Positions 41,800 to 52,137 of a stretch of 64,000 nt of DNA are shown one piece after another. The DNA comes from Laguncularia racemosa. Lineage: Eukaryota; Streptophyta; Magnoliopsida; Myrtales; Combretaceae. Every line of letters starts with the position of its first letter. Positions within the stretch are counted from its first letter, which is position 1. Below the pieces are notes generated by a model that was not told where the DNA came from, did no database searches, and worked only from the letters and a program-made list of their open reading frames with translations. The stretch is taken from assembly GCA_037954665.1 (NCBI GenBank), contig JBBMOL010000091.1, positions 1 to 64,000 on the forward strand. The letters run 5' to 3'. The translations under genes and the position numbers were made by a program.

Positions 41800-43008
41800 T
41801 TACTTCAACTCGAGTTCTAGGGGTTCCTCAATCGATGGTTTTAGTCTTCTTTCCTCACTAGATCCTATCTTCTTAAACCCTCTTTTACACACCACCTCCT
41901 CACAAGCATTCAATTGAGCCATCACATTCTGAATATCAAAGTTCTCACACTCTTCTCCTCCAGTTGCTGTCAAGCTAAATTCCAAAAGGTCACGGCATAA
42001 CGATTCCTGCATAGAACTCATCACAGACATATCAACACAATCAATAGCATAGCAAGAATCATCAGTGCTTAAAGATTGTTTCAAAGCTGCAGGGATTGTC
42101 ACAGTCAACTCATCTTCACCCACTCTTAAAACCAGTTTCCCATTAGCAACATCTATCACCGCTCGTGCAGTAGCAATGAATGGTCGGCCCAAGATCAGCA
42201 GGACCTCTACATCTGCATCCATGTCCAAGATAACAAAGTCAACAAGAAAAATGAACTTTTTTACCTTTACTAGGACGTCTTTTATGATTCCTCTAGGGAA
42301 TTTGATCAAGCGATCAGCTAGCTGCAAACTCATCCTTCTAGGCTTTGGCTCACCAAGTTTGAGCTTCCTAAACAGTGAATAAGGCATCAAGTTTATACTT
42401 GCCCCAAGGTCTGCCAAGGCTTTCTCCACAAGCAATTCACCTATCAGGCATGGAATAATAAAACTGCCTGGATCCGTGAGTTTCTTAGGCAACTTGTTCT
42501 GCAAAATAGTTGAACATTCTGCTCCAATGACTGCAGTAGAAACCTCTTCCAGTCGTTTCTTGTTCGATAGCAAATCCTTCAAGAACTTTGTGTACCTGGG
42601 CATCTGCACAAGAGCTTCCACAAACGGTATATTAATATGCAATTGTTTAAACAAATCTAAAAACTTACCGAAGTGTTCTTGCTCTTTATCTTTTTTCAAG
42701 GGGCCCGGATATGGAATTGGAGGCTTGTAGGGCTGAACCGTTGATGTCTTGGCCTTTCCTAGATCTTCCTCCGTATCAAGCTCCTTTTCCTTACCCTGTG
42801 TAATGGCTTGTTCCTCTTCAACAACCTTGTCTTGTCTAACCTTAACCTCTTGTTCTTGTACAACCCCTGGCACTCCAATGGTGTCAGAATGTAATTCCCT
42901 TCCACTCCTAAGGGTCACTGCCTTCACCTGCTCCCTTGGATTAGGTTCCGTGTTCCCAGGTAAGGACCTTTGTGGTCTCTCCGATAACATTTTTGCAATC
43001 TGACCCAC
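41800..43008 (-). CDS. pro: C1 Gag tail and protease, open frame
   Basis: 402 codons, open. Starts in the Gag tail (VGQIAKMLSERP, then VKAVTLRSGREL, the conserved linker motif) and continues through a charged region, PRYTKFLKDLLSNKKRL, and the Athila protease: FIIPCLIGELLVEKALADLG, with DLGASINLMPYSLFRKL as active site, LQLADRLIKFPRG, VDFVILDMD, LILGRPFIATARAVIDV. It lies downstream of a frameshift (near 43030) that separates it from the rest of gag, and it runs into the RT/integrase remnant, so although open it cannot be made from an intact Gag-Pol. Confidence 0.85.
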   Translation of the reverse strand: MGQIAKMLSERPQRSLPGNTEPNPREQVKAVTLRSGRELHSDTIGVPGVVQEQEVKVRQDKVVEEEQAITQGKEKELDTEEDLGKAKTSTVQPYKPPIPYPGPLKKDKEQEHFGKFLDLFKQLHINIPFVEALVQMPRYTKFLKDLLSNKKRLEEVSTAVIGAECSTILQNKLPKKLTDPGSFIIPCLIGELLVEKALADLGASINLMPYSLFRKLKLGEPKPRRMSLQLADRLIKFPRGIIKDVLVKVKKFIFLVDFVILDMDADVEVLLILGRPFIATARAVIDVANGKLVLRVGEDELTVTIPAALKQSLSTDDSCYAIDCVDMSVMSSMQESLCRDLLEFSLTATGGEECENFDIQNVMAQLNACEEVVCKRGFKKIGSSEERRLKPSIEEPLELELK

Positions 43009-44275
43009 CTGGTTTTCCAGATTGTGAATGGAAGCCTCGTGATTTTTAAAGCAGTATCTGTTGCTTGCTAGCGTTGCTCTAAATTTTGAATGAACTTGGA
43101 AATCATATCCTCCAGGTTGGACTTCTTTTCTGTAAAAGGTGGTGGAAGAGGCCTTTGGAATCCAGGTGCAAATGCATTACCCCGACAAATTGGTGGATTG
43201 CTCCATGAAAAATTAGGATGATTGCGCCAGCCTAGATTATATGTGTTGTTGTAGGGGTTGTTCTGAGATCGCATGGGATTGCTAACATAATCAACTTGCT
43301 CCATATAATCATGACCCACTGGCGCGGTTGATTAATCAATTGGAAAACATTAGGGTGACCCAGATATTGCCATCTCATCAACCTTTTTAGCTAAAGCATC
43401 AACCTTTCCCGTAATGGTAGTCATCATTTCAACCTCATAGATCCCCGCTGCTCTTTGCCTCGACCTGCCATTACTCCACTGATGGTTATTCTTCGCCATG
43501 TTTTCAAACAGCTGTAGAGACTCCTCAAGAGTCTTCACATTAAGTGTACCACCAGTAGCAGCATCAATGGTTTATCACATTGGATAATTAAGCTCGTTAT
43601 AGAAGGTGGAGACTTGTAACCAATTGGGTATCTGATGATGTAGGCACCGCCTGCGCAATTCCTTAAACCTTAACCAAGATTCATGAAGGGGCTCATTATC
43701 CATCTAAGTAAACGATGTGATATCATTTCTCAATTTGGCCATTTTAGAAGGTGGGAAGTAGTAGTCCAAGAATGTTTCTACCAACTAGGCCCAAGTTATG
43801 ATGGAGTTCTGATCTAAAGAGCTGAACCACTGCCTTGCTTTTCCCCTCAATGTGAAAGGAAAAACATGCATCTTCAAAGCTTCATCTGTCACCCCGTTCT
43901 GTTTAACTATTTCACAGATGTCTAGAAACATCTGGATGTGAGCATAGGGATCCTCATCAATTAAACCATCAAACTGGCATTGATTATGGATCATGTTCAT
44001 TGTAGAGGCTTTGACTTCAAAATTGTTGGCATCTATTACAGGTCTGACTATACAAGATCCCGTGCTATCCAATGTAGGTCTGGCATAATCAACCATCGTT
44101 TGGCGTTGATCTGCCATTGCCACAACTGAATTCTCACCCTCACTCAACTACAATTCCTCTTCACCTAATTGCTGATTTTCAAAAACTGGATTTCCCGCAG
44201 CTTGTTCAAAGGCACTCCTCAACCTTCTTCTGGATGTCCGCTCAATCTCTAGGTCAAAAGCAAGAAGTTTGGACG
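43009..44275 (-). pseudogene. gag: Gag of C1 with stops and frameshift
   Basis: Minus strand: EIERTSRRRLRSAFE, FEVKASTMNMIHNQCQFDGL, FLDICEIVKQNGVTDEALK, FPFTLRGKARQWFSSL, a stop, LHESWLRFKELRRRC, KTLEESLQLFENMAKNNHQW, VDALAKKVDEMAI, NTYNLGWRNHPNFSW. This is an Athila-type Gag without a zinc knuckle in the part seen. At least six in-frame stops and one frameshift near 43030. Confidence 0.85.
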
Positions 44276-44410
44276 AAGAGCTCCTTGTCATAAACCACAA
44301 AGAAAATCAAGGGAAAATTAGTTACCTCCAAAAGAGTGAATGTAACACAACAAATACTAAAGAATAAATGGTTAAAGTAGTCAGCGTTGAGCTTTCTTAA
44401 TATCCCCGAT

Positions 44411-44428
44411 TCCCCGGCAATGGTGCCA
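44411..44428 (-). other. PBS of C1
   Basis: Minus strand TGGCACCATTGCCGGGGA, two changes from the Athila consensus TGGCGCCGTTGCCGGGGA; CG to CA changes are consistent with decay of methylated cytosines. Confidence 0.85.
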
Positions 44429-44437
44429 AAAACTTGG

Positions 44438-45878
44438 TGATGACCGTAATCACACAAATTTTAAAATCCTTTTCTACGACTCTTTTTTACAATCAATTAG
44501 GCAAGCGCACCTATCAATTGTAATAGTATAGAGTTGAGTTCAGATATCGTTCCTCCAAGGATCAGCAAGTACTAATAATAACTCTAAACCAACTATCCAA
44601 CCGCACAATTTTGAAAGATTCAGTTTAAATTAGAAACACTTGACAAAACCTATAGCAATTAAAACTAACACAATAACTTGATTACTAAATCTGATAATTA
44701 AGAGCATACCCTACCCTTACTACTCCTCTAATTGTCATGTAACTTCACCCTTTCAATAAATTAGTTAACGAGTAATGGTTATCTCTGAACCGCAGAGTAT
44801 CTAACACTAAGCCAATATTCCTTCCAGATTTATTAGCTCCTAACCCTAATCGCATTAATAAAGATCCCTCTTTTATCAAAATCGATTAGAATTGCATTAA
44901 CACTCTTGAACCCTCCATCAATTCGAATTATCTAATTTAACATAATACGGAAAATTTATGTTCTCTATCCCTAGATTACATACGAATTCCTTTATTCATG
45001 TAATATCTATTCAAACAAGAGATTTTCTAATCAACTTCTAAGAAATCAACGCAAACTCAATGCTGGCCATACATCAAATTAGCAACACTAAATGAAAAAC
45101 ATGAATAAATTCAGAGAATTCCACTATTCATTAACTATGCAATCAATCCAATGTTACATGACAATTAGGGTTCGTAACATTCAGGTATGAAATAAATTAG
45201 CCACTCATGGTTTTCAAGTTACAAATCAATGAAGATGAAAAAACCGTGTGCATAAACCCTTCAGAAGAGAAAGATGAATCTATTGATGTTGCTTTTCCCT
45301 TAGATAATCTTTCCCGGTCTCCTCCTTTTCTTCTTTTCGTCGTTTTTTCTATCTTCTTCAGGTTAGGAACCCCCCTCACCTAGAAAACGAAGAGATCTAT
45401 ATATGGAAACCAAAAAATCTCCTGAAACGGCCAAAATTTTCCATATACACGATCTTGACCTACAGTTATATACGGCCGTGCCTTTTGCAATAGTGTCTGA
45501 AGTAAAAAAAAAAAAAAAAAAAAAACCACGGCTAATAACACACAGCCGTGTACTTCTGTGAATAAGCCAACACATGATCGTGCCTTCAACCGTGTACTCA
45601 AACCGTGTAAGCTTCTATTGGTTTGTTCAAGCCCAACACACGGCCGTGCTCTGGAAATGCACGCCCGTGTACTTCCCATGTTCCTTCCAAAAAGCATTTT
45701 TCTTCATGTATTCTTCTCCAATCTCAATCAAGTCGATATCTCCTCTCAAAATAGTGGTCCCCATCCTTAAAACTAACATATTTCTCTTTTAAGTATCAAA
45801 ATTCTTCAAGATAACATCAACTTATTACACAAACAACTAGAATTCATCTAAAATACAAGTATTAATTTATACTTATCA
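44438..45878 (-). repeat. 5' LTR of C1 (1441 bp)
   Basis: Partner of 36439-37869. Perfect CACGGCCGTG at 45639-45648 in U3. Contains an A-tract (45510-45530) relative to its partner. Confidence 0.9.
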
Positions 45879-46433
45879 GTTATATTGGGCGTACTTGCTC
45901 ATCTTTCGTACATACAACCTTGTATGCATCTTAGGGCATCCAATTCCATCATATTTTTCAAATTTCGGGGTCTTGAACTTCTTTAGGTATACCTCCTCCC
46001 CATATACTGGTAAGCTAGTGATCCCTGTCTGTTCAAAACCATCAAGCCCCTCTATTGTCTTCATCTTATCAGCCAGCTGTTGAAAAAGTTTCCTTTCCAT
46101 CTCCTTTTACCTGTCCTCCATTTCCCTCTTTATGTCGTCAGAGGTCGAACCCAGGTTGACTTTCGATTCATACTCGAAAGCCAAGTTGAGGTGGGAATTG
46201 ATCTCATCATATTCTGGAGATTGACCCTCCACTGCTTTCCCCTTTCTGGCCCCTGAGTGTTCTTCTTGAGTTGGTTGGGTAGTGTGAAGGAGGCTAATAC
46301 TCTCAGTCAAGAGGTGGACTTGTGCAGCCAATTGTTAGACCGCTTGTTCCAGGGATACGATCCTAGGATCTGAGGCTGTGTCAGAACTTGTGTTGTTGCG
46401 GTTGTCGTTGTTGTTGCCACTATTTGCCATTTT
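45879..46433 (-). pseudogene. gag: Gag N-terminal part of element D
   Basis: From ATG near 46433: MANSGNNNDNRNNTSSDTAS, SLEQAV, a stop, QLAAQVHLL, then KEMERKLFQQLADKMKTIEG, TSLPVYGEEVYLKKFKTPKF, KYDGIGCPKMHTRLYVRKMS, QYN, where C1 interrupts. The PKFEKYDG...PK.H...Y motif is typical of Ogre/Tat capsids. Two stops. Confidence 0.8.
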
Positions 46434-46855
46434 GGTCTTTGAGCAGGTGCAGATTGGGCTTCTTGGAGGGTTCGATTGTTTGAGCGCTATCTTTGATGCC
46501 TGGCGCGCATTTTTTTTTTTTTTAGTATGATGCAGGTATGTAAATATGATACATGTGTCACACATATGCTAAAATAAAAGGGGGGCAACAATCGATTAAT
46601 GATTTAATACTGAAACTTTATTTTTATTAATATTGGAAACTTCGACTTCGATACTTGAAAAAAATGAAAAAGTACAATAGTAATCTATTTCCTAGTTCTC
46701 TTCGTCTTCTGCTGTGCAGGCGCCGGTTTTCCGCTAATGATAGCTTCCAACTCTCTGACTCTAGCTTAGGTCTTCTCTAGCTAAGCTTCTAAGGCCTTAT
46801 TCCTTTGATCAAACTCTTTAAATCGGCCCTTCCAGATATCCTTCTTGTAGTCTGC
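46434..46855 (-). other. Element D sequence between ORF1 and gag
   Basis: Minus strand encodes ADYKKDIWKGRFKEFDQRN near 46790-46855 (probably the end of ORF1) followed by a noncoding stretch with a T-tract (46510-46522). C2 inserted at its right edge. Confidence 0.55.
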
Positions 46856-48329
46856 TAATAAGTACAAATTAACACTTGTATTTCTAAGGAATTCTAGTGG
46901 TATATGTAATAAATTGATGTTATTCTCGGTTTTAGGACTGAGGACCACTATTTTGAGAGAAGATATCAACTTGGATTGAGATTGGATAAGAAAACACGAA
47001 GAAAAATGTTTTTTAGAAGGAACGGGGGAAGAGTACGATCACGTGTCAAGGAAACACGCCCACAGAAGCACACACGATTGAATACATGGTTGAAGGCATG
47101 GTCGTATGTTGAGTTTGGAAAATCCACAGAAGCACACACAGTTGAGTACACAGTTTGAGACACGGTCGTGTGTTGAGCTTAGAAAATCTACAGAAGCACA
47201 CATGGTTGAGTACACGGTCTGAGACACAACCGTGTGTTACTTGCGTGGGTTTTGCTGACACTATCCAAAGGCACGGCCGTATATAAGCCATATGTCGAGA
47301 CCATGTGCTTGAAAAAAAAGTCAGCCATTATGAGATTTTTGGGCTTCCATGCATATATATATTCTTATTTTTTCCAGAACGAGGGGGAAAGGTAGAGTTC
47401 CTAACCTGAAGGAGATAGAAAAAACGAGGAAAGGAAGAAGAGGAAGAGACGGGGAAAGCTTATCTAAGGGAAAAGCAACATCAACGGATTCATCCTTCTC
47501 TTCCGAAGGGTTTATGCACACGAGTTTTTCATCTTCATTGATTTGTAACTTGAAAACCATGAGTGGCTAATTTATTTCATACCCGAACCTTATGAACCCT
47601 AATTATCATGTAACATTGGATTGATTGCATAGTTAATGAATAGTGGAATTCTCTGAATTTATTCATGTTGTTCATTTAGTATTGCTAATTTGATGTATGG
47701 CCAGCATTGAGTTTGTAATGATTTCTTTGAAGTTGATTGGAAAATCTCTTGTTTGAATAGATCGTGCATGAATAAAGGAATTCGTATGTAATCTAAGGAT
47801 AGAGAACATGAATTTTCATATTAGGTTAAATTAGATAATTCGACCTAATGGTGGGTTCAAGAGTGTTAATGCAATTCTAATCTGTTTTGATAAAAGAGGG
47901 ATCTTTATTAATGCGATTAGGGTTAAGAGCTAATAAATCTGGAAGGAATATTGGCTTAATGTTAGATACTCCGCGGTTCAGAGATAACCATTGCTCGTTA
48001 ACTAATTTATTGAAAGAGTGAAGTTACATCACAATTAGAGGAGTAGTAAGGGTAGGGTATGCTCTTAATTATCGGATTTAGTAATCAAGTTATTGTGTTA
48101 GTTTTAATAGCTATAGATTTTGTTAAGTGTTTTTAATTTAATCTGAATCTCTCAAATTTGTGTGGTTAGATAGTCGGTTTAGAATTATTATTGGTACTTG
48201 CTGATCCTTGAGGAAACGATACTCAAACACAATTCTATACTATTACAATCGATAGGTGCACTTGCCTATTTGATCATAACAGATAGTCGTAAAAAAGGGA
48301 TTTTTAAATTTGTGTGATTACGGTCATCA
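46856..48329 (+). repeat. 5' LTR of C2 (1474 bp)
   Basis: Begins TAATAAGTAC (G to A in the terminal TG; the family start is TGATAAGTAC) and ends CGGTCATCA. U3 has decayed CACGG/CCGTG motifs (47050-47290). Confidence 0.88.
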
Positions 48330-48338
48330 ACCAGTTTT

Positions 48339-48356
48339 TGGCGCCGTTGCCAGGGA
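48339..48356 (+). other. PBS of C2
   Basis: TGGCGCCGTTGCCAGGGA, one change from the Athila consensus. Confidence 0.88.
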
Positions 48357-48479
48357 ATCAACGATATTAAGAAAGCTCAATGGTGACTACTTTAACCATT
48401 TATTCTTTAGTACTTGTTGTGTTACATTCACTCTTTTGTATTCCCTTGATTTTCTTTGTAGTTTACAACAAAGAGCTCT

Positions 48480-48824
48480 TCGTCCAAACTTCTTGCTTTT
48501 GAACCAGAGATTGAGCGGACATCCAGAAGAAGGTTGAGGAGTGCCTTTGAAAAAACTGCGGGAAATACAGTTTTTGAAAATCAGCAATTAGGTAAAGAGG
48601 AATTGCAGTATAGCGAGGGTGAGAATTCAATTGCAGCAATGGCAGATCAACGCTGAACGATGGTTGAGTACGCCAAACCGACTTTGGATAGCACGAGCTC
48701 TTGCATAGTAAGACCTGCAATAGAGGCCAACAATTTCGAAGTCAAGGCTTCTATAATGAACATGATCCATAATTAATGCCAATTCGATGGTTTAGCTGAT
48801 GAAGGACCCCATGCTCACATCCAG
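48480..48824 (+). pseudogene. gag: N-terminal Gag of C2, broken by stops
   Basis: Readable: LLAFEPEIERTSRRRLRSAF, EKTAGNTVFENQQLGKEEL, then a TGA in QR-TMVEYAKPTLDS and a stop in MNMIHN-CQFDGL. In the same frame as 48825 onward. Confidence 0.75.
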
Positions 48825-49718
48825 ATGTTTCTAGACATCTGTGAAATAGTTAAACAAAACGGGGTGACAGATGAAGCTTTGAAGTTACATCTTTTTCCTT
48901 TCACATTGAGGGGAAAAGTAAGGCAGTGGTTCAGCTCTTTAGATCGAAACTCCATCACAACTTGGGCTCAGTTAGCGAAAACATTCTTGGACTACTACTT
49001 CTCGCCTTCTAAAACGGCCAAACTGAGAAATGATATCACATCGTTTACTCATATGGATAATGAGCCCCTTCATGAATCTTGGTTAAGGTTTAAGGAATTG
49101 CTCAGGCGGTGCCCACATTATCAGATGCCCAATTGGGTACAAGTCTCCACCTTCTATAACGAGCTTGATTATCCAACACGACAAACCATTGATGCTACTG
49201 TTGGTGGTACACTTAATGTGAAGACTCCTGAGGAGTCTCTACAGCTGTTTGAAAACATGGCAAAGAATAACCATTGGTGGAGTAATGGTAGGATAAGGCA
49301 ACAAGCTTTTTGGGCTTTGCGTACTCTTAACATGGATTTAGAGGCCGCTGGTAGGAAGAGGAAGTTTCAGCTGAACGAACTTGATGAATGGCGTGCAATA
49401 GCGTATGACAACATGCGAGTTTATAAGGAGAAGATGAAGAGGTATCATGATATGCGGATTCGTCATCTGAAACAATTCCGTGAGGGAGATCATGTTCTCT
49501 TATTTAATTTGCGACTGAAACTTTTCTCGAGCAAGTTGAGATCGAAGTGGTCTAGGCCGTTTAAAGTGGTAAAAGTCTCTCCTCATGGAGCGGTGGAATT
49601 GGAACATCTGGATGGACATACCTTCAAGGTAAATGGGCAACGATTGAAGTTGTACCTCGGGACTCAAGGGGAAAAAGAGGGCCATGAGGAGTTTAGACTC
49701 CACCCTCTTGTGAATTAA
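48825..49718 (+). CDS. C2 Gag capsid fused in frame to the integrase C-terminal domain
   Basis: 297 codons, open, continuing the Gag frame after the upstream stops. Residues 1 to about 158 are Athila capsid (FLDICEIVKQNGVTDEALK, FPFTLRGKVRQWFSSLDRNS, TFLDYYFSPSKTAKLR, LHESWLRFKELLRRC, TPEESLQLFENMAKNNHWW). From QAFWALRTLNMDLEAAG the rest is integrase C-terminus (KRKFQLNELDEWRAIAYDN, EGDHVLLFN, SKWSRPFKVVKVSPHGAVEL, HTFKVNGQRLKLYLG). All of zinc knuckle, PR, RT, RNase H and integrase core are gone. C1 shows where Gag should continue (GRSRQRAAGIYEV). The fusion is in frame by chance or selection; it could yield a particle protein with a DNA/chromatin-binding tail. Confidence 0.85.
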   Translation: MFLDICEIVKQNGVTDEALKLHLFPFTLRGKVRQWFSSLDRNSITTWAQLAKTFLDYYFSPSKTAKLRNDITSFTHMDNEPLHESWLRFKELLRRCPHYQMPNWVQVSTFYNELDYPTRQTIDATVGGTLNVKTPEESLQLFENMAKNNHWWSNGRIRQQAFWALRTLNMDLEAAGRKRKFQLNELDEWRAIAYDNMRVYKEKMKRYHDMRIRHLKQFREGDHVLLFNLRLKLFSSKLRSKWSRPFKVVKVSPHGAVELEHLDGHTFKVNGQRLKLYLGTQGEKEGHEEFRLHPLVN

Positions 49719-49769
49719 TCAGATGTAATCTCAGTCCGTCGAGCAAACGATGTTAACCAAAAGCGCTTG

Positions 49770-49785
49770 ATGGGAGGCAACCCAT
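49770..49785 (+). other. Post-pol hairpin motif of C2
   Basis: ATGGG-AGGCAA-CCCAT, preceded by AAGCGCTTG, 50 bp after the integrase stop. Confidence 0.7.
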
Positions 49786-50888
49786 GCATTTCTTTAGGTA
49801 AGTTTTTCTTTCTTTAATCCATTCAATTATTCTCTATTATTTTTTGCATTAACTTGGCAAGAAATTCCGTCTTTTGCGGATCTAATGCATGAAGGGAGAG
49901 TGAGGCATGCAAAAAGGAGGCAAGTTGAACATTTTACAAGTTTCATGGGAATACACAACCGTGTACACGGCCGTGAATGAAAAAAAAAATCCACAGAATA
50001 ATACACGCCCATGACACTCGGCCATGTACAATAGGCGTGTGTTTGGGAGAAACCACACGAGCGAACACACACCCGTGTAGTTGACAGTGTATCTGAGTTT
50101 ATTCAAAAAAAAAAAAACACGGACACACAGCCGTGTATATGGCTATGTGTTAGACCGTGCCATTCTAGCACGACCGGTTCTTTTATTTCGAAACCCTCCG
50201 ATTGTTATTGTCATTTTCAACTATCCTCTCTATATCAATTCACTGCTTCTCCATCCTCTATTTCATACATTCTAGGATCCATTTCAAGCGGTAAAGGTAA
50301 GATTTCTCCCTCGACTCCTCTTCAATATGCAATTTTTCCTCTATTCGTTTAAGTTTTTCAAATTACATAGCACTTCATGCATGATTTCGAGAGTAATTCG
50401 AGTTTTCTCAAAGGGCTTTTGCATCTTTCGGTCGATTCTTTCCTAGTATTGATCTTTTCTCATGTTTTTACTTATTTATACTAGGATTCAAGACGTATTT
50501 TGCACAATTTCCATGTTTACCTTAAAACCTAGGTTTTGTATTCTCATTTTGCAAATTTTTGTGGAACCTAGGTTGTTATTAGGTTACATGGTGGGTGGTT
50601 ATTAGCTTATTATCGATGATTTTGTGCAAAATGGGTTTTACACAGTCGTTTCCTTGGGCGTGTAGTTTTGAACGGTGGAGGGAAGCATTTTTGCGAAAGA
50701 CACGTCCATGCATGTCACAATACATGGGCATGTGTTTAATTATTGGATTCTTTTTGCTCTTCTTCCTCTGATTTTAGTCCTTATTCCCTCATGCATGGCC
50801 ATTCCTCATCATTATTACAACTTATTGTGCGATAGATGTAATAAGTTGTAATGGAAGTTATGAGCATTTTCTCTATTTTCTTGTTCAG
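49786..50888 (+). promoter_or_regulatory. C2 region before the env-like ORF, with U3-like CACGGCCGTG module
   Basis: CACGG/CCGTG motifs at 49950-50165 (perfect CACGGCCGTG at 49966-49975) and a few more at 50640-50740. TCTATATCAATT at about 50228 is a possible TATA-like element. No gene. The layout matches C1 40880-41170. Confidence 0.5.
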
Positions 50889-52137
50889 ATGACTCGTATG
50901 AAGACAGTAGCACAAAAGAGAAAAAGATCAGACCAAGCAAGTAGTAGTAGGGGAGCATCTCGTTCTCCAGTTGGCATGAGACAAGAGCACAAACCCATCT
51001 ACGACAAGTTCAAAAACTCAAAAATTATTCGACCCAACGTCGTGATTGATTGGGAAGTATTAGAACGTTTTGGTATTAGGGGTGCATGTGAGAATCTTCT
51101 TCAAGATCAAGCCTGGCAGAATCTTCTTGCTATTGAGGAGAAGATTTATAAGGAGATCACACTCACTTTTATCTCTACTTTTACTATCCGGGATGGCATT
51201 AGTGTAGGGTTAGACAACGAGGTAGAATTTTTTGCCATGGGAGATTATTGGCGATATTCTATGATGGACTTCATTGTGGCAATGGATCTTTATGATCCTC
51301 CTTTCCTCCAGAGCTAAGAATTCCGCCAACTCCCTATGTCATTTCCTCGAGGATTTCGACCCAGCGATTATTGGAGCAGGTTGGGTAGACTATCATATAA
51401 TGCTTCTGCTACGAAGGGATCTTCCTTTAGTCAATTGTCTTATTGGGTACTGTGCTACATTTTTGCTCGCTCCACAACAGGCCACACGGATTCTGGGGGT
51501 GTGGTGAGCGCCCGCGATGTCTTTTAGTTATGGAGCATGAATTCTCACACCAGGGTAAATGTAGGGGTATTTGCTACATTTTGCATACTCCGCCAATCTG
51601 AGGTTGGGAGTCTAGGTGTCTTCATAGGAGCATGGACAACGTGCATTTTGAGGAATTAGAGTTATTTCCCGTTCGGGAACCTGGTGACTATGTAGGACAG
51701 TCAATACGCTTAACAGATGGGCCTATTATTAGCTGGGGGCATAGGGTTCCACAACGAGAGGAAGTTGGGGATAAGTTTGCTGAATTAGAAGGAGATCCTA
51801 TTCCTGAGGGGCAAGAGGAGGCTGAGATTCGAGAGGATGAGCCTCAGGAACCAAGAGCAAGGAGGTCATCAGTTGAGCTTCTTTAGGAATTATCTACTAA
51901 GGTTCAGTCTATGCAGGAGGAGCAACAAAGGATGATGAAGAAGCATAACAGGTTAAAACGGTTCCTTTAGAACGGTTTTACCAAGCTAGGTGAGACACTT
52001 AGGATAGACTTCGCGTCTTGCAGCTGTTCTAGCGATGAGGACAACCGGGTCAATCCACATACACGAGTCCTAGGTTCTTCTCTTCGACGGGAAAAAGGTG
52101 GACATCAAGATGATTCAGACAATGGGGATGAAGATTA
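50889..52137 (+). pseudogene. Env-like / ATHILA ORF protein of C2
   Basis: Starts MTRMKTVAQKRKRSDQASSS. VVIDWEVLERFGI, ITLTFISTFTIRDG, DNEVEFFAMGDYW, an in-frame TAA at 51315, FPRGFRPSDYWSRLGRLSY, YWVLCYIFARSTTGHTDSGG, a frameshift near 51630, LELFPVREPGDYVGQSIRL, an acidic region, and VQSMQEEQQRMMKKHNRL (coiled-coil-like). About 415 residues if read through. Same domain plan as C1 39652-40749. It is the extra ORF downstream of pol in Athila elements; its function is unknown. Confidence 0.78.

Larger units (their letters stand above)
36439..45878 (-). mobile_element. Element C1: Athila-type gypsy element with RT-integrase deletion and env-like ORF
   Basis: Minus strand: 5' LTR 45878-44438, PBS, gag, protease, start of RT fused to the end of integrase, post-pol hairpin, U3-like module, env-like ORF, two hairpin-PPT modules, 3' LTR 37869-36439. 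Inserted in the gag of D between codons of QYN and DQL. The flanks (ATAAC and CCAAT on the minus strand) do not form a perfect TSD. Many stops. Similar to C2 in LTR and internal sequence. Confidence 0.88.
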
